Shown: piece by piece, positions 52,520 to 61,938 of the stretch
Position numbering within the stretch: the stretch's first letter is position 1
Layout of the letters: the number at the start of each line of letters is the position of its first letter
Notes under the pieces: generated by a model
Seen by the model: only the letters and a program-made list of their open reading frames with translations
Database searches by the model: none
What the model was told of the DNA's origin: nothing
Assembly (NCBI RefSeq): GCF_000724605.1
Contig: NZ_CP008802.1
Location: forward strand, 62,001 to 126,000
Direction: 5' to 3'
Source: Actinotignum schaalii
GTDB lineage: Bacteria; Actinomycetota; Actinomycetes; Actinomycetales; Actinomycetaceae
Length of the DNA stretch: 64,000 nt
Program-made: the position numbers and the translations under genes

Positions 52520-55500
52520 GTGGATATGTATCCGCTTCATCGCGAGGGCGGCGTGCCCGCCTCCCCGAACTTCCCGAAGATGGAAGAAGGCACCCTCGCT
52601 TTCTGGAAGAAAGACAATACGTTCCAGTCCTCCGTTGAGCAGCGTGAATCCGGGCCGCACGGCTCTAATGAATTCGTTTTCTATGACGGCCCGCCGTTCG
52701 CCAACGGCCTGCCCCATTACGGTCACCTTCTCACCGGTTACGTCAAGGACGTGGTGGGGCGCTACCAAACCATGCGGGGGCGCCGGGTCGAGCGCCGCTT
52801 CGGGTGGGACACCCACGGGCTGCCGGCCGAACTAGAAGCCCAGCGTATCCTCGGGATTGATTCCACCGATGAGATCGAGGATATGGGCATCGCCACCTTC
52901 AACGAGGCATGCCGCTCCTCGGTGCTGCGCTACACCAAGGAATGGGAAGAATACGTGACCCGCCAGGCGCGCTGGGTCGATTTTTCCCACGATTACAAGA
53001 CCCTGGACACCACCTATATGGAATCGGTGCTGTGGGCCTTCAAGACCCTGTACGACAAGGGCCTGGCCTACGACGGCTACCGGGTGCTGCCCTACTGCTG
53101 GAATGACGAAACGCCGCTATCCAATCACGAATTGAAGATGGATGACGACGTCTACAAGGACCGGCAGGACCTCAGCTTGACCGTGGGGCTGCGCCTGGAA
53201 ACCGGCGAACTTGCCCTTATTTGGACGACGACGCCCTGGACGCTCCCCTCCAATCTGGCGATCGCGGTGGGCCCGGACATCGAGTACCTCACCGTGGTTC
53301 CGCGCGAAGGCAAGCTGGAAGGCGAGCGGGTGGTGATTTCCGCCGCGCGCCTGGAATCCTACGCGAAGGAACTGGGTGAAGATCCGGAAGTTGTGGATCG
53401 TTTCCCCGGCTCGCAGCTGGTGGGCCGCGCCTACGCCCCGATTTTCGATTACTTCATGAACCGAGCGGCGGACGAAGCCCCCGGCCCGCATGCCTACCAC
53501 GTTATCGCCGGGAACTTCGTGACCACCGAAGACGGTACCGGGCTGGTTCATATCGCCCCTGCCTTCGGTGAAGACGATATGTTCGCCTGCCAGGAAGTCG
53601 GGATCCGCCCCGTGGTGCCGGTGGACGGTGCCGGGCGTTTCACCTCCGAGGTGCCCGATTACGAAGGCACCCAGGTTTTTGATGCCAATCTGCCTATCAC
53701 CCGCGATCTGCGCGAGGGAACCGGGCCGCTGGCACGCCGCCCGGAAAACGAGCGCGCCGTGCTGGTCCAAGAACGCTCCTACCTGCACTCCTACCCGCAT
53801 TGCTGGCGCTGCCGCAAACCGCTCATCTACAAGGCGGTCTCCTCGTGGTTCGTGCGGGTAAGTGCCTTCCGGGATCGCATGGTCGAGCTCAACGAACAGA
53901 TCGAATGGACCCCGGCGCATATCAAGCACGGCCAATTCGGCAACTGGCTGGCCGGAGCGCGCGACTGGTCCATTTCCCGCAACCGGTTCTGGGGCAGCCC
54001 CATCCCGGTGTGGCGCTCTGATGACCCTAACTATCCGCGCGAAGATGTGTACGGTTCTCTGGAAGAGCTCGAGCGTGATTTCGGGCGCCTGCCGCGCAAC
54101 GAGAAGGGCGAGGTGGATCTCCACCGTCCCTATATCGATGAGCTGACCCGCCCCAACCCGGATGATCCCACCGGTAAGTCCACCATGCGGCGCATCACCG
54201 ACGTTTTGGACTGCTGGTTTGAATCCGGCTCCATGCCCTACGCCCAGGTCCACTACCCCTTCGAAAATAAGGACTGGTTCGAGGACCACTACCCGGGGGA
54301 TTTCATCGTCGAGTACATCGGCCAAACCCGCGGGTGGTTCTACACCCTCCATGTATTGGCCACCGCGCTCTTTGACCGCCCGGCTTTCCGCACCTGTATC
54401 TCGCACGGCATCGTGCTGGGGGACGACGGCCAGAAGATGTCGAAATCGCTGCGTAACTACCCGGATGTCTACGAGATGTTCGACGAGGTCGGCGCGGATG
54501 CGATGCGTTTCTTCCTCATGAATTCGCCGATTGTGCGCGGCGGGAACCTCATCGTGACCGAACGTGCCCTGCGCGATACGGTGCGCCAGGTGCTGCTGCC
54601 GCTGTGGAATGCCTATTACTTCTTCGCGCTCTACGCCTCGACGTGCTCGAAGGGGGAGGGCTACCGCGCCCAGTCGGTCAGTGACCCCTCCGGTCTGGAT
54701 GTGATGGATCGCTATCTGCTGGCCAGCATTAAGGACCTGGCCGATAAGGTGCGCACCGACCTGGATAACTACGATATTCCGACCGCCTGCGACCGGGTGC
54801 GCGGATTCTTGGACGTGCTGACCAACTGGTACGTGCGCACCTCCCGGGATCGTTTCTGGAATGAGGACCACGCCGCCTTCGATACGCTTTACACGGCGCT
54901 CGAAGTGCTCATGCGGGTTATGGCGCCCCTCGCACCGCTCGTAACCGAAGAGATCTGGAAGGGGCTGACCGGCGGGCGCTCCGTCCACCTGGAAGACTGG
55001 CCCGAACTGCCTGATTCCTGGGCGGATGATGCGCTACGCGAAGCGATGGACGAGGCACGCGCCGTCGTCTCCGCCGCGCACTCGCTGCGCAAAACCCACC
55101 AGTTGCGGGTGCGCCAACCGCTGCGCACCCTCACCATCGTCACCGACCGTGATCTGGCGCCCTTCACCGATCTCATCGCCTTGGAAGTGAACGTCAAGAA
55201 TGTTGAACTCAAGGACGTGGCGCAATCGGGGATGAAGGTGAGTCGCGACCTCAAGGTCCTCCCGCGCGAACTGGATCCCCAGCTGCGCAAGATGACCTCC
55301 GCGCTCTTCCAGGCCGCCAAGGCCGGGAACTGGAGCGAGGACGGTGCGGACGCGGTGCTCCATACCGACCCGGAGGTGCGCCTGGCGCCCGGTCAGTTTG
55401 AGATCACCGTATCGGTGGAAGCCGACCCGGGTTCGGTAGCCGCGGCGCTCGATTCCGGCTCCTTCATCGCCTTGGATACCGAGCTGGATGATGAACTGGA

Positions 55501-55771
55501 AGCCGAAGGCTACGCCCGCGACGTCGTACGCGCCGTGCAGGACGAACGCAAGAACGCGCAGCTGCACGTGGCCGACCGGATCTCCCTCAAGCTCACGGTG
55601 CCCGCCGAGCGAGTCGATGCGGTTACCCGCTACCTGCCCTTCATCCAGGAGGAAACCCTCGCGGTGCAGGCGCAGGTGACGGCGGGCGCGGATGGCGCGG
55701 ACGGTGCTGAAGGCGCTGCGGGCGCTGCGGGCTCACCGCTCGGCATCGAGGTGACGAAAGTCGCGCGCTAA
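52520..55771 (+). CDS. ileS: Isoleucyl-tRNA synthetase
   Basis: Charges tRNA-Ile and edits valine. HYGH (the HIGH motif) is at 66-69 and QKMSKSLRN near 640; the editing domain lies between. The 1083-residue length and [15 protein letters not shown] segment place it in the long, eukaryote-like IleS2 group, which includes enzymes with natural mupirocin tolerance; tolerance itself is not shown. The start is GTG after GAGGAG. A short Gly/Ala/Asp low-complexity stretch ([16 protein letters not shown]) lies near the end. Preceded by an isoleucine T-box and followed by a branched-chain amino acid transporter. Confidence 0.96.
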   Translation: MDMYPLHREGGVPASPNFPKMEEGTLAFWKKDNTFQSSVEQRESGPHGSNEFVFYDGPPFANGLPHYGHLLTGYVKDVVGRYQTMRGRRVERRFGWDTHGLPAELEAQRILGIDSTDEIEDMGIATFNEACRSSVLRYTKEWEEYVTRQARWVDFSHDYKTLDTTYMESVLWAFKTLYDKGLAYDGYRVLPYCWNDETPLSNHELKMDDDVYKDRQDLSLTVGLRLETGELALIWTTTPWTLPSNLAIAVGPDIEYLTVVPREGKLEGERVVISAARLESYAKELGEDPEVVDRFPGSQLVGRAYAPIFDYFMNRAADEAPGPHAYHVIAGNFVTTEDGTGLVHIAPAFGEDDMFACQEVGIRPVVPVDGAGRFTSEVPDYEGTQVFDANLPITRDLREGTGPLARRPENERAVLVQERSYLHSYPHCWRCRKPLIYKAVSSWFVRVSAFRDRMVELNEQIEWTPAHIKHGQFGNWLAGARDWSISRNRFWGSPIPVWRSDDPNYPREDVYGSLEELERDFGRLPRNEKGEVDLHRPYIDELTRPNPDDPTGKSTMRRITDVLDCWFESGSMPYAQVHYPFENKDWFEDHYPGDFIVEYIGQTRGWFYTLHVLATALFDRPAFRTCISHGIVLGDDGQKMSKSLRNYPDVYEMFDEVGADAMRFFLMNSPIVRGGNLIVTERALRDTVRQVLLPLWNAYYFFALYASTCSKGEGYRAQSVSDPSGLDVMDRYLLASIKDLADKVRTDLDNYDIPTACDRVRGFLDVLTNWYVRTSRDRFWNEDHAAFDTLYTALEVLMRVMAPLAPLVTEEIWKGLTGGRSVHLEDWPELPDSWADDALREAMDEARAVVSAAHSLRKTHQLRVRQPLRTLTIVTDRDLAPFTDLIALEVNVKNVELKDVAQSGMKVSRDLKVLPRELDPQLRKMTSALFQAAKAGNWSEDGADAVLHTDPEVRLAPGQFEITVSVEADPGSVAAALDSGSFIALDTELDDELEAEGYARDVVRAVQDERKNAQLHVADRISLKLTVPAERVDAVTRYLPFIQEETLAVQAQVTAGADGADGAEGAAGAAGSPLGIEVTKVAR

Positions 55772-55827
55772 AAACGCGGTATCACACGTCGCGCTCTGTA
55801 ACGGCGCGCCGTGATCCTCTAGAGTAG

Positions 55828-55882
55828 GGTGCCTTGCATGGGCCGTGGTGGACCACCATACTGTCCGCCGCGGCCCGGCACC
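55828..55882 (+). promoter_or_regulatory. Structured leader of brnQ
   Basis: Nested complementary arms: GGTGCC (55828) with GGCACC (55877), GGGCCG (55840) with CGGCCC (55871), and an inner TGGTG-GAC-CACCA hairpin (55846-55858). The structure ends 29 bp before the brnQ start. It matches no riboswitch that I know; it may be an attenuator or simply mRNA structure. Confidence 0.4.
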
Positions 55883-55911
55883 GTGCTCACAATCCACACG
55901 AAGGTTCAGGG

Positions 55912-57282
55912 ATGAAAAACTCGCGGGTCCTCACGCTCGCTGTGACTGGCTTGGCGCTCTTCGCCATGTTCTTCGGGGCGGGAAATCTTATTTTTCCGGT
56001 GATGCTCGGCATTCAAGCCGGCACGAATACCCCGCTGGCCATCGCCGGGTTTATCGGCACCGGGGTGATTCTCCCCGCCATTGGCCTTATCGCCGCCACC
56101 TCCAGCCGCGACGGCACCCCGCAAGATATTGCGACCCGTATCGGCCGTATCCCCGGTCACGCGCTGCTGTGGGCGATTTTTATTACCACCGGCGTTTTGT
56201 ACGCGGTGCCGCGGGTGGCCGCGGTGAGTTTCGAGGTTGCGGTCCGCCCCGTGATGCACGACGACGCCGCAGCCCGCCCCGCCCTCCTCGTTTTCTCCGC
56301 CGTGTTCTTCGTGGTGGCCGTGCTCGTGGCCCTCAACCCGGGCAAAATGGTGGACCGAGTGGGAGGTATTCTCACCCCTGCCCTCGTGATCCTCATGGCG
56401 ATTCTTATTACGGTGGTGGTGCTCAACCTGCCGCCCCAGGTCTCCCTCCCGCAGGCACCGTATGCGCCCAATGCGCTCACCGGCGGGTTGCTGAGCGGGT
56501 ATATGACGATGGACGCGCTGGCGGCCTTCGTTTTCGGGCTGGTGATTGTGTCATCGTTGCGATCCAAGGGATTCACCTCCCGCGGGGCGCTCTTCGGGGG
56601 AGCGGCGGGCGTGGCCCTTATTGCCGCGCTTATCGTCGCCGCGATCTACCTGGGGCTCTCCCAGATCGGGGTGCGGGTGGCCACCGAAGGTTTCGCCAAC
56701 GGTGCGGATGCTTTAGCCGCCGTCTCCGAGCGTTTCTTCGGACGGGGCGGCCAGCTCATTTTCGGCGCCATCACCATCCTGGCGTGTTTGACCACGGCTA
56801 TTGGCCTGCTGGGCGCCGCCACCCAGTTCTACCGCAGCTACCTTCCGGGCCTGGCCTACCGTCCCCTCCTCATCGGGCAGGGAATGTTCGCTTTTGCCAT
56901 GTCCACGCTGGGTTTGGAAGGAATCCTCAATTTCATTAACCCGATCAACCGCTTTATTTATCCCATTGCGATTGTGCTTATTTTCGTGACCCTTGTTGAT
57001 CTTGCGGTTCCCGGGCGCCTGCACTGGGCCTACCGGGCTTCCGCCTGGATCGCGGCGCCTTTCGCGCTCCTAGACGGCTTGGTTGTGACCGAATGGGATC
57101 TTTTCGCCCCCGTGGGTGAGCTTCTGGCGATTGTGCCGCTCGGGGAAGAAAGCTTGGCCTGGGCCGGGCCGGCGCTTCTCGGTTTCGTGCTCGGTCTAGT
57201 AGCGGATGGGATTCAAGGGCGATTGTTTCCGCCGGCACTGGTGCGGGGCACGGCGGCGCCGATGGGGGCGCCAGTCTCCTGA
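55912..57282 (+). CDS. brnQ: Branched-chain amino acid transporter (BrnQ family)
   Basis: Na+-coupled uptake of isoleucine, leucine and valine. 456 residues with about 12 hydrophobic segments. The N-terminal family signature LALFAMFFGAGNLIFPVMLG is plain, as are SGYMTMDALAAFVFG and NPINRFIYPI. The start at 55912 follows TTCAGGG and is where homology begins. Its position after ileS, with isoleucine-responsive control upstream, suggests a shared response to isoleucine supply. The stop codon lies within a tandem repeat. Confidence 0.94.
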   Translation: MKNSRVLTLAVTGLALFAMFFGAGNLIFPVMLGIQAGTNTPLAIAGFIGTGVILPAIGLIAATSSRDGTPQDIATRIGRIPGHALLWAIFITTGVLYAVPRVAAVSFEVAVRPVMHDDAAARPALLVFSAVFFVVAVLVALNPGKMVDRVGGILTPALVILMAILITVVVLNLPPQVSLPQAPYAPNALTGGLLSGYMTMDALAAFVFGLVIVSSLRSKGFTSRGALFGGAAGVALIAALIVAAIYLGLSQIGVRVATEGFANGADALAAVSERFFGRGGQLIFGAITILACLTTAIGLLGAATQFYRSYLPGLAYRPLLIGQGMFAFAMSTLGLEGILNFINPINRFIYPIAIVLIFVTLVDLAVPGRLHWAYRASAWIAAPFALLDGLVVTEWDLFAPVGELLAIVPLGEESLAWAGPALLGFVLGLVADGIQGRLFPPALVRGTAAPMGAPVS

Positions 57283-57356
57283 AACGGGGTGTCCTAAAGG
57301 TGCCAGTCTCCTGAAACGGGGCTGTTGGGGGCGCCAGCATCCTGACGGTGCCTACG
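57264..57356. repeat. About 31-bp tandem repeat spanning the brnQ stop codon
   Basis: GCCAGTCTCCTGAAACGGGG is exact at 57270-57289 and 57302-57321; a third, degenerate copy (GCGCCAGCATCCTGACGGTG) follows at 57331-57350. The brnQ stop TGA is inside the first unit. Confidence 0.85.
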
Positions 57357-57453
57357 GTGCTGCTGTGAACGCTCGCGGTGAAACCGTTCTTTCTATGTTT
57401 TAATGAAAGCACGTAGAACTCCGCGGGAGTTCCCCAAGGATGTGGAGAGAAAC

Positions 57454-58422
57454 ATGGCAACACAGCACACCCCGGAAAAAATCATTTTGGATTGCGATCC
57501 CGGTCATGACGACGCCGTTGCGATGCTGCTGGCGTGGGCAAATCCGCAGATTGATCTGCTTGCTGTCACCACGGTGGGCGGCAACCAAACGCTAAAGAAA
57601 GTTACGAATAATGCCCTCGCTGTGGGCACCGTTATGAAAATGACGGGAGTGCCTTTCGCGGCCGGATGCGACCGCCCGCTGGTACGCCCGGTGGAAGTCG
57701 CCCCCGATATTCACGGAGATACCGGTCTGGACGGCACCGAATTGCCAACCCCGGCTATCGAGCTCGATTCTCGGCACGCCGTCGATCTCATTATTGACAC
57801 TGTCATGGCGCACGAACCGGGCACCGTCACCCTTGTCCCCACCGGGCCGCTCACCAATATCGCGCTCGCGGTACGCAAGGAACCACGCCTGGCCGAGCGC
57901 GTCAAGCAGGTGGTCCTCATGGGCGGGGGCTACCACGTTGGAAACTGGTCCGCGGTGGCCGAATTCAATATCAAGATCGACCCGGAAGCGGCGCATATCG
58001 TTTTCAACGAGCCGTGGAAGGTGGTCATGGTGGGCCTGGATCTCACCCACCAGGCGCTCTGCACCCCGGAAGCCTACGCGAAGATTGACGCGGTGGGCAC
58101 CCAGCCGGCCCGCTTCGTCCACGAACTCATGGACTTCTTCCGCGCCTCCTACCAGGACGCACAGGGCTTCGATTACCCGCCGGTGCACGATCCGTGCGCC
58201 GTGGCCTACCTTATCGACCCCACCATCGTGGAAACGGTGCAGGTACCTATCGATGTGGAACTCACCGGCACCCTCACCGTGGGGATGACGGTGGCTGATT
58301 TCCGCGGCCCCATTCCCGAAGATTGCCACACCTGGGCTGCGACCCGGCTCGATCACGGGCGTTTCTGGGATCTCATCGCCGATGCGCTGGAGCGCGTAGG
58401 CGAACACCACTACCTGGGCTAA
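57454..58422 (+). CDS. Nucleoside hydrolase (inosine-uridine type)
   Basis: Cleaves the N-glycosidic bond of ribonucleosides to base and ribose. The calcium-binding motif ILDCDPGHDDAVA is at residues 11-23 (D13, D15, D19, D20); VLMGGGYHVGNWSAVAEFNI and DLTHQALC are further family segments, and the catalytic-site HDPCAVAYL lies near the end. 322 residues. Start set by GGAGAGA; a longer frame to 57403 is unsupported. The MFS gene 94 bp downstream may import the substrate or export the base. Confidence 0.93.
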   Translation: MATQHTPEKIILDCDPGHDDAVAMLLAWANPQIDLLAVTTVGGNQTLKKVTNNALAVGTVMKMTGVPFAAGCDRPLVRPVEVAPDIHGDTGLDGTELPTPAIELDSRHAVDLIIDTVMAHEPGTVTLVPTGPLTNIALAVRKEPRLAERVKQVVLMGGGYHVGNWSAVAEFNIKIDPEAAHIVFNEPWKVVMVGLDLTHQALCTPEAYAKIDAVGTQPARFVHELMDFFRASYQDAQGFDYPPVHDPCAVAYLIDPTIVETVQVPIDVELTGTLTVGMTVADFRGPIPEDCHTWAATRLDHGRFWDLIADALERVGEHHYLG

Positions 58423-58461
58423 TCACGGGGCTAGGCCCCGTCCAACCCAACCTTTATGAAC

Positions 58462-58497
58462 GGAGGACGGCGCTGCCACGGTGCGGCGTCGTCCTCC
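58462..58497 (+). terminator. Hairpin between nucleoside hydrolase and MFS genes
   Basis: GGAGGAC and GTCCTCC arms enclose 22 bases that include a complement of the dispersed-repeat word (GCCACGGTGC). No T-run; partial terminator or processing hairpin. Confidence 0.35.
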
Positions 58498-58516
58498 CCG
58501 GTGAGAAAGAAAAACT

Positions 58517-59956
58517 ATGGCATCTTCCGTTCCCGCGCGTGCCGGCCAGGCACAATCCGGTTCGCGCACGAATATTATCGTGCTGATGGCCGCGCTACTC
58601 TGCGCGGTCTTCGCTTTCCAGCTCAACGCCTCCATGCTCTCCCCAGCCCTGCACACCATGAGCGTGGATCTGAACGCGACCGACGTCGAAATTGGCGTGA
58701 CCCAAACGGCCTTCTTCGCCTCCGCCGCGCTCTTCTCCCTCTTCCTGCCGCGCTGGGGTGACCTTATCGGGCGCAAGAAGATTCTGCTGGGAATGCTCCT
58801 GGCCACCGGGATCGGATGCGTGGTCTCCGCACTGGCGCCCAATGTCACCATCCTCGGTATCGGGCGCGTGATTCAGGGAACGGCGGGGCCGATGGTGCCC
58901 CTCACCCTCGTCATGTTGCACCAGGAAGTACCCGAGCCGCGCCGTTACGCCAAGTACATGGCGATCCTGACCTCCGTCAACGGCGGTATCGCCGGGGTGG
59001 ACGCACTGCTGGGCGGATGGCTCGCCGGTAACTGGGGCTTCCGCTCCGTTTTCGCGTGCATGGCGGTTGTGTGCGCCATCGCTTTTGTAGCGTCGATGTT
59101 CGGAACCCGCGAATCCCAGGGCGACCGCACCCCGATGGACTGGCCCGGCGTTATCGCGCTGCTCATCGTTTTCGGCTGCGTCTACTTCGCCTTCAACGAA
59201 TTGGGCAAGCTCGGGGACGCCCGCTGGTGGCTCATCGGCGTGGAAATCCTGGTAGCGGCCGTATCCGCGGTGATTTTCTGGAAGATCGAATCTTCGCGCG
59301 CTCACCCGCTGGTGGCCACCCGCTACCTCAAGCAACGGCGCACCTGGGCGCTGCTATCGACCACCCTCTTCACCATGACCGGGGTATTCGCGGTCATGAA
59401 CGGCCTCATCCCGAACCTGGCGCAGCTGGAAGCCAGCGCCGGTGGCCTGGAACTCCCGGCAGAAACAGTCTCCTTCGTGACACTGACGCCCTACGCTATC
59501 GCCGGCCTCATTATGGGCCCGATTGCCGGGCAGCTCGCTTCGCGCTTCGGCTACAAGAAGGTGCTCCAGGTGGGGCTGCTCTCCACGGTTATTTTCCTCG
59601 GGATTGCGGTCTTTGGAGTTGGGACGCCCTCGAAGTCGCTTATCTTCTTCCTGTGCGTGGCCATCGGTATTACCTACGCCGGCACCGTCAATATCATGCT
59701 CAACGGCTTGGGCGTTGTGCTTTCTCCGGCCGATAACCAAGGCTACCTGCCGGGCATGAATGCCGGTGCTTTCAACCTGGGCGCCGGGCTCTCCTTCGCG
59801 ATCCTGACCGCCGTGGCTACCGCCGTGGGCGGCACCGAGAACGTGGTGGGCGGGTACCAGGCCGGAATCGCGGTGGGTGCGGTCCTCGTGATTATCGCGC
59901 TCCTCCTCTCCACCCTCATCCCGTCGGTGGAGAACGCTGAAGAATCCGCGTCCTAA
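58517..59956 (+). CDS. MFS transporter
   Basis: A 479-residue permease of the DHA2/14-helix-like group. Motif A appears between helices 2 and 3 as GDLIGRKKILLG, and GRVIQGTAGPMVPL matches the region of helix 4 in drug:proton antiporters. GVDALLGGWLAGNWGFRSVF fits motif C-like sequence in helix 5. Homology to drug exporters does not prove export. Placed after a nucleoside hydrolase, a role with nucleosides or bases is possible but unproven. Confidence 0.88.
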   Translation: MASSVPARAGQAQSGSRTNIIVLMAALLCAVFAFQLNASMLSPALHTMSVDLNATDVEIGVTQTAFFASAALFSLFLPRWGDLIGRKKILLGMLLATGIGCVVSALAPNVTILGIGRVIQGTAGPMVPLTLVMLHQEVPEPRRYAKYMAILTSVNGGIAGVDALLGGWLAGNWGFRSVFACMAVVCAIAFVASMFGTRESQGDRTPMDWPGVIALLIVFGCVYFAFNELGKLGDARWWLIGVEILVAAVSAVIFWKIESSRAHPLVATRYLKQRRTWALLSTTLFTMTGVFAVMNGLIPNLAQLEASAGGLELPAETVSFVTLTPYAIAGLIMGPIAGQLASRFGYKKVLQVGLLSTVIFLGIAVFGVGTPSKSLIFFLCVAIGITYAGTVNIMLNGLGVVLSPADNQGYLPGMNAGAFNLGAGLSFAILTAVATAVGGTENVVGGYQAGIAVGAVLVIIALLLSTLIPSVENAEESAS

Positions 59957-59997
59957 ACATATGTCGCCTGAGGATCTGCTCGGGCACCGGTAGATGA

Positions 59998-60062
59998 CCG
60001 GTAACGGGGCCCACGGGGCTGGCAGCGCCAGTCGCACCGTGCGCCCCGTGGTATATGCTGGT
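59998..60062. repeat. GC-rich dispersed repeat upstream of folC
   Basis: CCGGTAACGGGGCCCACGGGG and CGCACCGTGCGCCCCGTGG words in the short gap before folC. Confidence 0.6.
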
Positions 60063-60082
60063 GTGCCGTGGAAAGGGCAGGT

Positions 60083-61828
60083 ATGGGGACGAATAATGCG
60101 AAGCACGACGGCACCGGCCACAACGGTGCGGGGTACGACGACGCACAAAACTATCGCGACGGGGATCTGGAGCAGGCCGGGGGCTTTGGCCCGGAGGGAA
60201 CTTCCGAGGTTCTCGATACTGAGGAGCCCCGTGATCCGGAAGAAGCGCGTGAGCCGGAAGAGCTCCGTGAGCCGGAAGAGCTCCGTGATCCGGAAGAGCT
60301 CCGTGATCTGGAGGAGGCGCGGGAAGCCGAACTTGACGCGGCACTCACCGAGGTCCTCAGCTCCGGGCTTTTCGGGGACGAAGCCGTCATCCGGGAGGTC
60401 AAAGAATCACCTGACCCTATTATCGAGCTAGCGGATACCACCGCGGAGGAAGCCCGAGTGGAGGACATCTACCGCGATATCCTCACCCGCGCTCCCGAAC
60501 ACAAGGTGCAGCCCTCTCTTGAACGCGTCCAGATGTGCCTGGATTTGCTTGGCAACCCGCACCATTCCTACCGGTGTGTGCACGTGACGGGCACCAACGG
60601 AAAAACCTCGACGGCGCGCATGATCGAAGCGCTGCTACGTGAGCATGGCCTACGCACAGGGCGCTTCACCTCCCCGCACCTGGTCTCGGTACGCGAACGC
60701 ATCGCCATCGACGGGCATAATATTTCCCGCGCGGATTTCATTCAGGCCTGGGAAGATGTCGCGCCTTTCGTTGAGCTCGTGGATCAGCGTTCCCAAGCGG
60801 AAGGCGGGCCGCGCATGAGCTTCTTCGAAGTATTCGTGGTCATGGCCTATGTCGCCTTCGCCGCCGCGCCCATCGATGTGGCCGTGGTCGAAGTCGGTAT
60901 GGGGGGACGGTGGGATGCCACCAACGTGGTTGACGGCGACGTCGCCGTCCTCACCCCCATCGCCCTCGACCATGAACGCTGGCTCGGGCACACCATCGCG
61001 CAGATCGCGGGGGAGAAAGTCGGGATTATTAAGCCCGGGGCCAGCGTGGTGAGCGCCGTTCAACCCGAGGATGCTGCTGCGGCTATCGCTCAGGCAGCCC
61101 ACCAGGCCCGCGCTCACGTATCGGTCTACGGGAAAGATATCGAGGTGCTCGGACGGGAGACCGCGGTGGGTGGTCAGCTCATGACGGTGCGTACCCCCGC
61201 GGCCCGCTACGACGATATTCCCCTCGCACTGCGCGGCTCGTACCAGGCAGAGAACGCGGCCCTCGCGCTCACGGCGGTTGAAGTATTCTTCGGCGGGCGC
61301 GCGCTTTCCGGTGACGTCGTCGAACATGCTCTGATGGCCGTGACCTCGCCCGGACGTCTCGAAGTGGTGCGCACCTCGCCCACCGTCCTCGTGGACGCGG
61401 CCCACAACCCCCATGGCGCGGCGCATACCGCCGCCGCGTTGGAAGAGTACTATCCCGGCCGGCGCGTGGGGGTGCTTGCCATGATGGCAGATAAGGACGT
61501 GGAAGGAACCCTCGGGCAGTTCGAGCCGGTGTTGGATTCCGTTGTGGTCACCGATATGCCCGGTGAGCGGGCGATGGACGCTGAGGAACTGGCACAGCTG
61601 GCACGGGAGGTCTTCGGTGAGGACCGAGTGCGGATGGAACGCGATCTGCTTGCCGCGATTGACGAGGCTGCCGGATGGGCCGAGGCCGAAGCCGGTGAGG
61701 AGCTCGCCACGCCGGTGGTGGCCGTGCTCGGTTCGGTCTACCTCGCGGGCATGGCGCGCCAGATCATAGGCAAAGGGACTCCTGATGAAGCTCCCACCAC
61801 GCAGGACGGGGCAGGCACGGGGCACTGA
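60083..61828 (+). CDS. folC: Folylpolyglutamate/dihydrofolate synthase with long acidic N-terminal extension
   Basis: Adds glutamates to folate and, in bifunctional forms, makes dihydrofolate. The Mur-ligase-like P-loop VTGTNGKTSTAR is at about 169-180; VVEVGMGGRWDATN and LVDAAHNPHGAA mark the central and C-terminal domains. FolC normally has 420-490 residues; this one has 581 because of about 130 additional N-terminal residues that are acidic and contain five REPEEL-like hexapeptides from an 18-bp tandem repeat. The enzyme part starts near EDIYRDILTRAPE. Start at 60083 follows GAAAGGG; a GTG five codons earlier would remove that site. Confidence 0.92.
   Translation: MGTNNAKHDGTGHNGAGYDDAQNYRDGDLEQAGGFGPEGTSEVLDTEEPRDPEEAREPEELREPEELRDPEELRDLEEAREAELDAALTEVLSSGLFGDEAVIREVKESPDPIIELADTTAEEARVEDIYRDILTRAPEHKVQPSLERVQMCLDLLGNPHHSYRCVHVTGTNGKTSTARMIEALLREHGLRTGRFTSPHLVSVRERIAIDGHNISRADFIQAWEDVAPFVELVDQRSQAEGGPRMSFFEVFVVMAYVAFAAAPIDVAVVEVGMGGRWDATNVVDGDVAVLTPIALDHERWLGHTIAQIAGEKVGIIKPGASVVSAVQPEDAAAAIAQAAHQARAHVSVYGKDIEVLGRETAVGGQLMTVRTPAARYDDIPLALRGSYQAENAALALTAVEVFFGGRALSGDVVEHALMAVTSPGRLEVVRTSPTVLVDAAHNPHGAAHTAAALEEYYPGRRVGVLAMMADKDVEGTLGQFEPVLDSVVVTDMPGERAMDAEELAQLAREVFGEDRVRMERDLLAAIDEAAGWAEAEAGEELATPVVAVLGSVYLAGMARQIIGKGTPDEAPTTQDGAGTGH
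60230..60319 (+). repeat. 18-bp tandem repeat, five units, in folC
   Basis: Units CGTGAGCCGGAAGAGCTC (two identical) flanked by three variants starting CGTGATC. They encode Arg-Glu/Asp-Pro-Glu-Glu-Leu/Ala. Confidence 0.88.
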
Positions 61829-61890
61829 CGTGCTGTCGCGGTGCGTTAAGGCAATGGCACGGTGCAAGGTGCTGGCGCGGCGCACTGAAT
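61828..61890. repeat. GC-rich dispersed repeat after folC
   Basis: GGCACGGTGCAAGGTGC, GGCGCGGCGCACTG and related words, with the CACCGT word here on the opposite strand. Gap 61829-61938; no gene. Confidence 0.5.
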
Positions 61891-61938
61891 TGGTAGAATC
61901 GGTAACGATCTACCAGTCTTCAACTCCGAGGTGGCACT

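Noticed and set aside
53117-54988. Open frame of 623 codons opposite ileS
   Set aside because: Antisense to an essential synthetase with complete motifs; codon-bias artefact.
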